DNA of 64,000 nucleotides from Pacificoceanicola onchidii (GTDB taxonomy: Bacteria > Pseudomonadota > Alphaproteobacteria > Rhodobacterales > Rhodobacteraceae), in contig NZ_SRXY01000002.1 of assembly GCF_004804335.1 (NCBI RefSeq), positions 445,306 to 509,305 on the forward strand, read 5' to 3'. The position numbers and the translations under genes are program-made. Shown here one piece after another: positions 1 to 8,371 of the stretch; within the stretch, counting starts at the first letter, position 1, and every line of letters begins with the position of its first letter. Below the pieces are notes generated by a model. That model saw only the letters and a program-made list of their open reading frames with translations, was not told where the DNA came from and made no database searches.

Positions 1-100
1 TGTCGGACGCGCCCGGCGAGACAATTGGCCCCGAAGAGATTTTCGCGGATTTTATCCGCTTGACGTCCCTCCCCGAACCTCATAATCAGGCCTCCACTCT

Positions 101-174
101 GGCGAGTTGGCGGAGTGGTGACGCAGCGGATTGCAAATCCGTGTACACCGGTTCGATTCCGGTACTCGCCTCCA
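101..174 (+). tRNA. tRNA-Cys (GCA)
   Basis: A complete cloverleaf can be folded. The acceptor arms GGCGAGT (101-107) and ACTCGCC (164-170) pair perfectly and are followed by T171 and an encoded CCA end (172-174). The anticodon loop TTGCAAA (131-137) places GCA at 133-135, which reads Cys codons. The T-loop GTTCGATTCC is canonical. No gene was recognised in 1-100 or in 175-327. Confidence 0.95.
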
Positions 175-327
175 TTTAAAATCAATGACTTAGACAAGAA
201 CCCTGACAGCGGCCTGCCGCTGTTGGAGCGGTTGATTGTGCGGGTCTGCTGCCCGTGGTCTTTGCCGCGCCGGGTCGGGAGAATTCCCGGCGCAAGCCTT
301 TGAGTGTGTGTGATTTTCTGGCCGCGC

Positions 328-879
328 TCAGCCGTCGATCTGGCTCACGATGATGTCGCCCGACAGGCTTACGGGGTTGATCATCGTCTGGGCGTTCGGG
401 CTGTGTTGCACGGCTTTCCGGTGCAGCTCTTCGAACTGTTCGGGTGTGCCATCGCCGGTCACGTAGATCGAATAGCGGATTTCGGGGAAGCCCACCGGCG
501 CATTGGTGCCCAGCCCCATAAAGCCGCGCAGATCCAGCGTGCCGTCAAAGTCGATCTTGACCGATTCCAGCTGAATGCCCTCGGCAGTCGCGCCAGCCAC
601 GAAGGCCACCATCATGCACGAGCCAAGACCGGACAGCAGCAGTTCCTGCGGGTTGGGGCCATGGTTGTTGCCCATCAACTGGCGCGGTTCATCCGCCTTC
701 CAGACGAAAGACCGGCTGACCTTGTGCGGACCCACAAGCATCGGCTTGGTTGACGTCCGGGCGCGGGTTCCGCTTTCCCAGTCAACCTCGATGCCGTAGC
801 TCATCAGCCCCTCTTCGGGATCATTTGCAACTTCGTTGACGAATTCGCTGAGCGCGGCGGTTGGGATGGCGTTGCGCAT
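328..879 (-). CDS. OsmC family protein
   Basis: 183 aa, an OsmC/Ohr-fold protein, probably a cytosolic thiol-dependent peroxide or thioester-handling enzyme. The family-typical central helix is visible around residues 75-95 (NPQELLLSGLGSCMMVAF), carrying the first redox cysteine. The second, resolving cysteine that OsmC/Ohr usually has in the later CP motif is replaced: the region reads HSPNAQTM. Peroxidase activity is therefore uncertain. The start ATG overlaps the stop of the upstream PLP enzyme by one base (TAATG), so the two are translationally coupled in the megL unit. The call is to family level only. Confidence 0.85.
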   Translation of the reverse strand: MRNAIPTAALSEFVNEVANDPEEGLMSYGIEVDWESGTRARTSTKPMLVGPHKVSRSFVWKADEPRQLMGNNHGPNPQELLLSGLGSCMMVAFVAGATAEGIQLESVKIDFDGTLDLRGFMGLGTNAPVGFPEIRYSIYVTGDGTPEQFEELHRKAVQHSPNAQTMINPVSLSGDIIVSQIDG

Positions 880-2195
880 TATGCGGCCCCTTTCATGGTG
901 GAAATGGCATTCAGTGCCTGATCGAAATCGGCGATGAGGTCGGCGGCATCTTCGATACCAACCGAGAGGCGCACGCAGCCGGGATAAATGCCGATCCCGG
1001 CACGCTGGCGGCTGGTCATCGTGGCCTGCGAAGAGTTGAACGGCAGGCTGATCAGGCTTTCGATCCCGCCGAGGCTCGTGGCCTGTTTCGGCAGGTGCAG
1101 GTGATCGAGCAGCGCAAGCGCCGCCCTGTCGCCGCCTTTGACAAAGAAGGTCACGTTGCCCGTCCCCATCTTCATCAGCTCTTTTGCGCGGGCGTGATCC
1201 GGGTGGCTGGGCAGCATCGGGTAGAGCACGCTTTCGACCATGGGGTGGGTTTCAAGGAACTCGGCCAGGGCCGTGGCGGATGCCTCATGCGCCTTCATGC
1301 GGATGTCGAGCGTCTTCAGGCCCCGCTCCAGAAGGAAGCAGGCATGCGGGTCAAGCGAGCCGCCATAGTTCAGAAGTCGCGGCCAGATCATGTCGACCAG
1401 CTTGCGCGAGCCACAGACAACACCGGCGATCAGGTCGGAGTGGCCGTTGAGGTATTTCGAGGCGGAATGCACAACCAGATCCACGCCAAGTTCCAGCGGC
1501 TTCATGACGGGCGGCGGGGCAAAGGTGCTGTCGACGATCAGTCGCAGGTTGTTCCGCGCCGCGATATCGACAAGTGCGGGAATGTCGACGACCTTCAGCA
1601 CCGGATTGGTGATCACTTCGAAATACAGGATCTGCGTGTTGGGCTGGATCGCGGCTTCGATGGCTTCAAGATCATAGCTGTCAACCAGGGTGGCGGACAT
1701 GCCCATCGACGGGAACTCCTGATTGAACAGGTTGTAGGTGCCGCCATAGAGGTCACTGGCGGCCACCACATGCGCGCCCTTGTCCACCATGGCCATCACA
1801 GCAGCCGTGATCGCGGCCATGCCGGAACTGAAGACGATTGCGCTTTCCGCGCCTTCCAGCGTTGCCAGCTTTTCCTGAACCGCCCATTGCGACGGGTTGC
1901 CGTAGCGGGTGTAGATGAAGCGGTCGCGCCCGAACCCCTCTTCGATCGAGCCGTAGGTCTCCTCGTGCAGGATGAAGGTCGAGGTCTGGTAGATCGGTGT
2001 GCCGACGGCGCCGGTGCGCGGGTCATCATGGGTGCCCGCATGGACCGCTTTCGTGGACATCCCCATCCTGCCCATCGGGTGCGTCCCAAGGAACGGGCCG
2101 GATGTGCGGGTGCGGTCAAGGTCGTTGATCCAGCGCCCGGGGTGGCGCTGTGGGGGCTGGCTCGCCGCGTCCCCAAAGAGTTTCTTGTCAGTCAT
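879..2195 (-). CDS. PLP-dependent trans-sulfuration enzyme (Cys/Met metabolism family)
   Basis: 438 aa, a fold-type I PLP enzyme of the cystathionine gamma-synthase/beta-lyase family. The Schiff-base lysine is K247 in HSASKYLNGHSDL, and the phosphate-binding SSGMAAI motif is near residue 123. It has an N-terminal extension of about 45 residues before the usual family start (MSTKAVHAGTHDD). Where methionine gamma-lyases carry Cys in LYGC, this protein has LYGG, so its reaction probably differs from its neighbour's. It starts 21 bases after the megL stop and overlaps osmC. Substrate is unresolved: cystathionine, homocysteine or another sulfur amino acid. Confidence 0.85.
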   Translation of the reverse strand: MTDKKLFGDAASQPPQRHPGRWINDLDRTRTSGPFLGTHPMGRMGMSTKAVHAGTHDDPRTGAVGTPIYQTSTFILHEETYGSIEEGFGRDRFIYTRYGNPSQWAVQEKLATLEGAESAIVFSSGMAAITAAVMAMVDKGAHVVAASDLYGGTYNLFNQEFPSMGMSATLVDSYDLEAIEAAIQPNTQILYFEVITNPVLKVVDIPALVDIAARNNLRLIVDSTFAPPPVMKPLELGVDLVVHSASKYLNGHSDLIAGVVCGSRKLVDMIWPRLLNYGGSLDPHACFLLERGLKTLDIRMKAHEASATALAEFLETHPMVESVLYPMLPSHPDHARAKELMKMGTGNVTFFVKGGDRAALALLDHLHLPKQATSLGGIESLISLPFNSSQATMTSRQRAGIGIYPGCVRLSVGIEDAADLIADFDQALNAISTMKGAA

Positions 2196-2216
2196 GGTGT
2201 CCTCCGCGCGCAGGGT

Positions 2217-3422
2217 TTATTCGGCAGCGATTGCGTTATGTTGCGACAGCGCCGCCATGAGGTCTTCGATCAGGTCATCCGCGTCTTCGAGCCCGACGGA
2301 CAGGCGCACCAGCCCTTCGGCAATGCCGTGTTCGAGACGCTCTTCGGGCGTGTAGGTGGAATGGGTCATGCTGGCCGGATGCTGGATCAGGCTTTCGGCG
2401 TCGCCGAGGCTAACCGCCCGCTGGATCAGTTTCAGCCGGTTCATCAACGCGATGCCGCCCGCCTTGCCGCCGACAACCTCAAACGGGATCATGCCGCCAA
2501 AATTGGACATCTGCCGCTCCGCCAGCGGTTTTTGCGCAAAACTGGCCAGCCCCGGATAGTACACCCGCGCCACCGCCGGATGCGCTTCGAGCGCCTGTGC
2601 AACGCGCAGCGCTGACTGGCAGTGCCGCTCGACCCGCAACTCCAGCGTCTTCAACCCGCGCAGGATGAGCATCGCCGTCAACGGCGACATGACAGCGCCG
2701 GTCATGTCCTTCAATCCGACCAGACGCACCTGCTGCATGTCTTCCGCGGACCCGGCAATCAGACCAGCCACCAGATCGCCGTGACCGCCCAGGTACTTGG
2801 TGGCGGAGTGCAGGACGATATCGGCCCCATGCTCCAAAGGCCGGGTCAGGACCGGCGTGGCATAGGTGTTGTCGACAACCACCTTGGCCCCCTGTGCATG
2901 TGCAATTCGGGAGATTGCGGCGATGTCGACAAGGCGATTGTTGGGATTGGCTGGGGTTTCGAAGTAGACAACCTTGGTCTGGTCCGTGATCGCACGGGTC
3001 AGATTGTCCGGGTCCGTCAGATCCACCGGCGTCACCGTGACACCGAACTTGGTCAGCCCGTGCGTGAGGAAGGCGAAGGTGCAGCCGTAGAGCGTCTTGT
3101 CGATGATGACCTGATCCCCGGCCGCCACGAGGGTCCACAGAACAGAGGTGATCGCCCCCATGCCGGACGCCGTCGCAAGCCCCGCCTCGGCCCCTTCGAG
3201 ATTGGCGATGCGCTGTTCGAGCTGATCGAGGGTCGGATTGGAGATCCGGCTGTAGAAATGCCCCTCCTGCTCACCGGCAAACATCGCGCCACCGGCCTCG
3301 GCGGTCTCGAAGGTGAAGGTGGAGGTCAGGTAGACCGGCGGGTTCAGCGACCCCTGATGCTCACCCGCGTCGTAGCCATGATGAATGGCCCTCGTCGAAA
3401 AGCCTTTTCCGTTTGTATCCAT
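2217..3422 (-). CDS. megL: Methionine gamma-lyase
   Basis: 401 aa cytosolic PLP enzyme expected to cleave methionine to methanethiol, 2-oxobutyrate and ammonia. PLP lysine is K209 (LHSATKYLGGHGD). The MGL-diagnostic segment LYGCTFAFL gives Cys114, equivalent to the specificity cysteine of pseudomonad MGL. The end (SLGDAESLIQHPASMTHS, RLSVGLED) is also MGL-like. The ATG at 3422 was chosen because it has AGAGGTG upstream and matches the family N-terminus; an upstream in-frame start adds 16 unlikely residues. It is divergent from an Lrp/AsnC regulator, the arrangement known for mdeA/mdeR in Pseudomonas. Confidence 0.85.
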   Translation of the reverse strand: MDTNGKGFSTRAIHHGYDAGEHQGSLNPPVYLTSTFTFETAEAGGAMFAGEQEGHFYSRISNPTLDQLEQRIANLEGAEAGLATASGMGAITSVLWTLVAAGDQVIIDKTLYGCTFAFLTHGLTKFGVTVTPVDLTDPDNLTRAITDQTKVVYFETPANPNNRLVDIAAISRIAHAQGAKVVVDNTYATPVLTRPLEHGADIVLHSATKYLGGHGDLVAGLIAGSAEDMQQVRLVGLKDMTGAVMSPLTAMLILRGLKTLELRVERHCQSALRVAQALEAHPAVARVYYPGLASFAQKPLAERQMSNFGGMIPFEVVGGKAGGIALMNRLKLIQRAVSLGDAESLIQHPASMTHSTYTPEERLEHGIAEGLVRLSVGLEDADDLIEDLMAALSQHNAIAAE

Positions 3423-3514
3423 GAAGCACCTCTTTTCTCTGGCGCCATATTGGAATGGATTGCCGGGCAAAAGGTTGCTAAGTTGACCCCTGTAACAATG
3501 GATTTTAGCATATT

Positions 3515-3994
3515 ATGCCAACGGCTCCGAAAATCGACGCCACAGATCGCAAGATCATCCGGGCGCTGCAAAAAGACGGTCGCATGACGAATCTCGAACT
3601 GGCGGAAACCGTGAACCTGTCGCCCTCCCCCTGTCTGCGCAGGCTGCGAAATCTGGAGCAGAGCGGCGTCATCAAGGGCTACACGGCGCAGGCCGATGCC
3701 AAGGCCTACGGCTTCCCGATCACGGTGTTCGTGCGGGTGACGCTGAACGCGCATACAGGCGAGACCGTTCGGCGGTTCGAGGCGGAAATCCTGAACATCC
3801 CGGAGGTCATGGAGTGTTTTGTCATGACCGGCGCGGCGGATTTCTTCCTGCGCGTCGTGGTCTCGGATCTCGAGGATTACGAGCGCTTTGTCCGCCAGAG
3901 GCTGCATGAAATCGGCTGCATCAGTTCAATCGACACAAGCTTTGTGTACGGGATCGTTAAACAGACCAACGTGTTTCCTGATCTGCCGGCCTAG
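3515..3994 (+). CDS. Lrp/AsnC family transcriptional regulator
   Basis: 159 aa. An N-terminal winged helix-turn-helix (about residues 8-60, DATDRKIIRALQKDG, then LSPSPCLRRLRNLE) is followed by the RAM/AsnC ligand-binding domain (about 70-150). It is transcribed away from megL with 92 bases between the two starts, so it probably senses methionine or a related amino acid and controls megL; this is inference from layout and from MdeR precedent. The ribosome-binding site is weak (GGA about 13 bases upstream). Its last four bases overlap the convergent TetR gene. Confidence 0.9.
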   Translation: MPTAPKIDATDRKIIRALQKDGRMTNLELAETVNLSPSPCLRRLRNLEQSGVIKGYTAQADAKAYGFPITVFVRVTLNAHTGETVRRFEAEILNIPEVMECFVMTGAADFFLRVVVSDLEDYERFVRQRLHEIGCISSIDTSFVYGIVKQTNVFPDLPA

Positions 3995-4692
3995 CGGCGG
4001 TTTGCAAGACCCCGGCGCGCGATCCGGTCAGCCACGCTTTGACGCCGGGGATAGTCTACCAACGCCGCCTTGATTTCGGCGGGTGTTTCAAGCGCGCGCA
4101 GCCACGGGTCCCCCGAGATGATCTCGGCATAATGCGGGATCTGCAAAAGCCGGTCGTCCGGGTCTTCATGCACACGCATGGCATAGTAGCCGATCTGGTG
4201 GAAATACATCGTACGGGCGCGGACGATGGCCGACATCGGATCATGCCCAAATCCCTCGAAAACCCACTGGTAGAGCGAAATTCGCCTGTGATCGACGTAT
4301 TTCATGGTCCGCGCCGCAAGCTTGGACGTTTTCCCCCATTCGCGGATCGCCACGTCAAGAGCCGGGTCGAACTGCGGGCTGAGGACCCAGACATAGGCAA
4401 GCGCGAGGTATTGGGCGCGAGGCGTTTCGGCGGCATTGTCCAATGCCTCCAGAAAGGGATGCACATTGGTGGCAAGCCAGTCCTTCAACAGGGCTCTGTA
4501 GAGAGCATCCCTATTCTTGAAATGCCAATAGAAGCTGCCCGGTGTCACCCCCAGCTGTTTTGCCAGCGGCTCCACCTTGACGGCGGAGATGCCCCGCTTG
4601 ATCAACACCGCGCGCGAGGCATCAACCCAGTCCTGGGCCGAGATCGATCCGGTTTTTGGTGCTCTCTTCTTTGCCGTCAAATACCCGCCCAT
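3991..4692 (-). CDS. TetR family transcriptional regulator
   Basis: 233 aa. A TetR-type HTH lies at about residues 17-75 (VKVEPLAKQLGVTPGSFYWHF), followed by a divergent helical effector-binding region. It starts 10 bases after the soxG-like stop, so it is the last cistron of the TRAP-oxidase operon and probably controls that operon in response to its substrate. It overlaps the convergent Lrp gene by four bases. Ligand is unknown. Confidence 0.9.
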   Translation of the reverse strand: MGGYLTAKKRAPKTGSISAQDWVDASRAVLIKRGISAVKVEPLAKQLGVTPGSFYWHFKNRDALYRALLKDWLATNVHPFLEALDNAAETPRAQYLALAYVWVLSPQFDPALDVAIREWGKTSKLAARTMKYVDHRRISLYQWVFEGFGHDPMSAIVRARTMYFHQIGYYAMRVHEDPDDRLLQIPHYAEIISGDPWLRALETPAEIKAALVDYPRRQSVADRIARRGLANRR

Positions 4693-4702
4693 CCCTCTTT
4701 CA

Positions 4703-5311
4703 TCAGCTCGCCTCCCTGCAGGGGAAGCGCGTTGGTTCCGTTTGTCCCGCGGAGCGGCCCGAGGCGGCCTCTTCGGCCCACAGGCCGCTCAGGACATTGA
4801 TTTGCCGCTCCAACATGTCCCAGACCGGGTCAAGGAGCGGGCTTCTGACGTGCATGCGAAACTGATCGTCGCGCCCGTACCGATAAAGCAGAACGCCATA
4901 GCCATGCCAGAGCCGGGAGGTTGAGGCCGACCTTTGCATGCCGTCAAATTCGGTGCCCGTTCTGATGATCTGCTCCACTCGTTCACCCGCCATTTCAATG
5001 ACTGAATAGGCTGAGGTCATGTCCGATACAGCCACGTTTAGATCGGAATGCCAACCGTCCGCGATGTCCGGGCCGCCGACGACCAGAATGCGGTCTCTGC
5101 GCTGGCGGAGACAATAGGTCTGGCCCTGCGCCATGTCCGGCCCGCCGCCGATGGCAGCCGACAAACCGCACAGTGCGAGACAGTCCGAAACCGCGCCGCT
5201 GATGACCGTTTGGCGCGGTGCGGTAACAAGGCGAAGGGAAATGCCTTCGCGCACCAGATCCGGCCGGCCGGTGCCGGGAATTGCTGGCCATTTGTGACGA
5301 TCATCACGCAT
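4703..5311 (-). CDS. soxG: Sarcosine oxidase gamma subunit family protein
   Basis: 202 aa, the small GcvT-like gamma subunit of a heterotetrameric sarcosine oxidase. Recognised by position after the alpha subunit and by the family pattern (CLRQRRDRILVVGG, then DMTSAYSVIEMAG). Its start overlaps the soxA stop by eight bases. Gamma subunits diverge quickly, so the assignment rests mainly on context. It completes a B-D-A-G tetramer whose substrate is likely sarcosine or another N-methyl amino acid brought in by the adjacent TRAP transporter. Confidence 0.8.
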   Translation of the reverse strand: MRDDRHKWPAIPGTGRPDLVREGISLRLVTAPRQTVISGAVSDCLALCGLSAAIGGGPDMAQGQTYCLRQRRDRILVVGGPDIADGWHSDLNVAVSDMTSAYSVIEMAGERVEQIIRTGTEFDGMQRSASTSRLWHGYGVLLYRYGRDDQFRMHVRSPLLDPVWDMLERQINVLSGLWAEEAASGRSAGQTEPTRFPCREAS

Positions 5312-8096
5312 CTATGCGCACCCCTTCCGGGTCGAAGGCACAGGCCGGTGCAATGGTCGCGGTATGCGACTGCCCGAGGTGCCAGATTTTGACAGGATTG
5401 CCCATGGCCTGCTGGCCCGCTTCGACAAGCGCAAGCGCAATGGGGCGGTTCAGGGTCGGGCTGTCGTGGCTGGTTGTGACATAGCCCAGGGAGCGGCGGG
5501 TGCCGCCTTCCTCAGCCACCACGTGAGCACCAATCGGCAGCTTGGGCGCGCCATCCGGCACGCTTAGCCCCACAAGCTGCTTGCGGGTTTCTTCGTTCGC
5601 CTTTGCCGTATGCAAACTGCGATCCCCGACAAAAGCGGCCGATTTCCGGGCGCGCGGCGCGGCGAACCCGAGGTCATGCGGCATGGTTTCGCCATCGGTA
5701 TCCTTGCCCACGAGGATATAGCCTTTCTCGGCGCGCAAGACGGTCAGCGCTTCGGCCCCGACAGGGCCGCCGCCGTGCTGTGCGCCAACCTCAAGGGCCT
5801 TGCGCCAGAGCCTGGCGACGACAGTGTTGCGCACAGAGACTTCGTAGCTCGTATCCCCGGTGAAGCTGACCCGTGCCACCCGCGCCTCTTCGCCAGCAAA
5901 GGTGCCGAACCGAAGGGACATGTGCGGAAAGTCCGCCATGTCCTCCAGCACCCCAAGCGCCTTGAGGATCGTCTGTGCCTTGGGGCCCGCGATGGTGACG
6001 GTCGACCAGTTGGCGGTTGTATCGTGGATGTGCACGCGGCTTGGATCAAAGGAATCCTGCCGCCAGTTCTCCAGATGCGCCATTACGGCGTCGGCATGGG
6101 ACGAAGAGCAGGAAATGATGAACCGGGTGTCATCGACACAGGCCATCACGCCATCGTCAAAGACCAGCCCGCTTTCGGCCAGCATGAAGCCATAGCGGAT
6201 TTTACCCGGCTTCAGGGTGGACATGGTGTTGTAATAGACAAAATTCACAAAGGCGCGCGCATCGGGGCCGACCACCTCGATGGTTCCAAGCGCAGATCCG
6301 TCCATGATCGCCGCGGCTTCGCGGGCGGTTTGGCATTCGCGCCGAACCGCCACCTGCTCGGTGTCCGTGCCGTACCACGCCGGGCGCAGCCAGCCGCCGT
6401 ACTCCCCGAAGGCCGCGTCAAGCGCGCGGTGTTCCGGTTCGAGCGCCAGACGTTTCAGCGGCTGCATCTGACGGTCGCGCCGCGTGCTGCGGTAGGCTTC
6501 GAGCGGGACCGGTACAAAAGGCGGGCGGAAGGTCGTTGTGCCGACGTCGGGGATGCTCTGCCCTTTCAGCTCGGCCATGGCCGACAGGCCCGCGATGTTC
6601 GACGTCTTGCCCTGATCGCCGGCCATGCCAAGGGTTGTGTACCGTTTGAGATGCTCGACCGAGACCATGTTTTCGCGGTGCGCCAGCGCGACGTCCTTGA
6701 CCGTCACATCGTGCTGAAAATCGATCCACTGCCGCCCCTTGCTGCTGAGATCGGGCCGGAGCGGCGCAATCGCGTATGGCGCCCGCGCGGGCACGGGGGC
6801 CTTGATCGCGGCGGCGGTGGCCTCATCGAGTGCCGCATCAAGCGCGAAGGTCCCGGACGCGCCGCCGATGACCCGCATCCAGTCCGGCCCTTCGGATGGG
6901 ACAAAGGTCTGACGCCCCTCATCCCATGCCAGCTTGCCACCGGCATGACGCCACAGATGGATCAGCGGCGTCAGCCCGGCAGACGCCAGAACCGTGTCGC
7001 AGTCAAACCTGTCCTTGCCAGCGATGAGGCCGCGCACGGATGCCCGGCCCAACGCCTTGAGACCGGCGCTTGCGGCATCCACCACCGTGACCAAAGCCCC
7101 GGCCTCCGAAAGCTGTGTTGCATAGGGCGTGGCGTCCGGTCGATTGCTCAGGATTGCTATCCTGCTGCCCGGGCGCACCCCGTAACGATTGAGGTACTCT
7201 GTTCCGGCCTCAAGCGACAGGATGCCGGGGCGGTCGTTGTTTTCGAAGGTCACGGGCCTGTCGATGGCACCGGTCGCAAGGATGACCTGATCGGCGCGGA
7301 CCTTGCGCAGGACCGGCGCGGTGCCCAGACCGCGCTCTGTCACCAGCGACAGCATTTGATGATCGTACACGCCGATTGCCGTCGTCCTGTTCAGGATGCG
7401 ACCGCCGTGTGACCGGATCGCAGCAAGCTGCTCCGCCACCCAGTCCGGGGCCTGCCACCCGGCCTGCCCGGCGATGCGATAGGCGCTGCCGCCCAGCTCC
7501 GCTTGGTCATCCACAAGCAGGACCGATTTGCCGGTCTGCGCGGCCTCGCGCGCGGCTGTCAGACCGGCAGGACCAGCGCCAATCACCAGCACCTCGCAGT
7601 GCTCGTGCAGAACCGCCGATTGAAAGCCGTCCGAAACCTCCTGCCCAAGGGTGCCGAGACCGGCCATTTTCCGGATCATCGGTTCAAACAGATGCCAGTC
7701 CGGCCACATGAACATCTTGTAATAGAAGCCTGCGGGCAGGAACCGATGGGCGAGGTCAAGCACCCCCTTCACGTCGCGCTGCGCGGACGGCCAGGCATTG
7801 ATGGACCGGACGGCCATGCCTTCGGTCAGCGTGGTCGTCGTCGCCTGACAGTTCGGAAAAGAAATCCCGTCCAGCGCGATGTCGACAACCGCGTTGGGAT
7901 CGTCAGACCACGCGCCCCAGACCCCGCGTGGCCGGTGATATTTGAAACTGCGCGCAAAAATCCGGACGCCTGCGGCCAGAAGGGCCGAAGCGACCGTGTC
8001 GGCTTCAAACCCCTGACAGGCCCGGCCATCAAAGGTGAAGCGGATCGGTTTGGACCGGTCGATCAACCCGCCCTTGTCGCGCCTGACCCCGCTCAT
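5304..8096 (-). CDS. soxA: Sarcosine oxidase alpha subunit family protein
   Basis: 930 aa. The N-terminal ferredoxin-like domain (about 1-110; FTFDGRACQGFEADTVASAL, KYHRPRG) precedes an NAD-binding Rossmann domain with GAGPAGL near residue 172, then a C-terminal folate-binding GcvT-like domain (about 560-930). In this family the alpha subunit binds NAD and passes the oxidised methyl group to tetrahydrofolate as 5,10-methylene-THF. The start overlaps the soxD stop by four bases (ATGA). Diverged from the second alpha subunit at 14.7 kb, so not a recent duplication. Confidence 0.9.
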   Translation of the reverse strand: MSGVRRDKGGLIDRSKPIRFTFDGRACQGFEADTVASALLAAGVRIFARSFKYHRPRGVWGAWSDDPNAVVDIALDGISFPNCQATTTTLTEGMAVRSINAWPSAQRDVKGVLDLAHRFLPAGFYYKMFMWPDWHLFEPMIRKMAGLGTLGQEVSDGFQSAVLHEHCEVLVIGAGPAGLTAAREAAQTGKSVLLVDDQAELGGSAYRIAGQAGWQAPDWVAEQLAAIRSHGGRILNRTTAIGVYDHQMLSLVTERGLGTAPVLRKVRADQVILATGAIDRPVTFENNDRPGILSLEAGTEYLNRYGVRPGSRIAILSNRPDATPYATQLSEAGALVTVVDAASAGLKALGRASVRGLIAGKDRFDCDTVLASAGLTPLIHLWRHAGGKLAWDEGRQTFVPSEGPDWMRVIGGASGTFALDAALDEATAAAIKAPVPARAPYAIAPLRPDLSSKGRQWIDFQHDVTVKDVALAHRENMVSVEHLKRYTTLGMAGDQGKTSNIAGLSAMAELKGQSIPDVGTTTFRPPFVPVPLEAYRSTRRDRQMQPLKRLALEPEHRALDAAFGEYGGWLRPAWYGTDTEQVAVRRECQTAREAAAIMDGSALGTIEVVGPDARAFVNFVYYNTMSTLKPGKIRYGFMLAESGLVFDDGVMACVDDTRFIISCSSSHADAVMAHLENWRQDSFDPSRVHIHDTTANWSTVTIAGPKAQTILKALGVLEDMADFPHMSLRFGTFAGEEARVARVSFTGDTSYEVSVRNTVVARLWRKALEVGAQHGGGPVGAEALTVLRAEKGYILVGKDTDGETMPHDLGFAAPRARKSAAFVGDRSLHTAKANEETRKQLVGLSVPDGAPKLPIGAHVVAEEGGTRRSLGYVTTSHDSPTLNRPIALALVEAGQQAMGNPVKIWHLGQSHTATIAPACAFDPEGVRIDA

Positions 8097-8359
8097 GCCG
8101 GGACCTCGTGCAAAGCATGGGTGCCCAGAACGGCCATGGTCACCGTGTCCCGCGTCATGACAAAGTATTCCTGGCAGGTCGTGTGCACCCAGACCTCGTG
8201 CGACGCGCCTTTGGCGTTGGCGCAGTAGAACAGGTACTTGGCCCAGTCAGCGTCGCTGATGGGCTGGGTTGTATCAGGCCGTGGTTTTCCGGCTTCGCCA
8301 GCGAAATGAAATTCTCGCTCGTCACGCAAACCGCAAAATGGGCAGGGGAATTGTTGCAT
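8093..8359 (-). CDS. soxD: Sarcosine oxidase delta subunit family protein
   Basis: 88 aa, the zinc-binding delta subunit. The CPFCG motif near the start, the central HEVWVHTTCQEYF and the MTRDT element are typical. It sits between the beta and alpha genes and overlaps alpha by four bases. In the characterised enzymes this subunit is structural, with Cys/His zinc ligands. Confidence 0.9.
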   Translation of the reverse strand: MQQFPCPFCGLRDEREFHFAGEAGKPRPDTTQPISDADWAKYLFYCANAKGASHEVWVHTTCQEYFVMTRDTVTMAVLGTHALHEVPA

Positions 8360-8371
8360 CGGGTGTGTTCC

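Noticed and set aside
861-2615. 584-codon open frame on the plus strand opposite two PLP enzymes
   Set aside because: Antisense to two clearly identified genes, no domain recognisable; a by-product of high GC at third codon positions.
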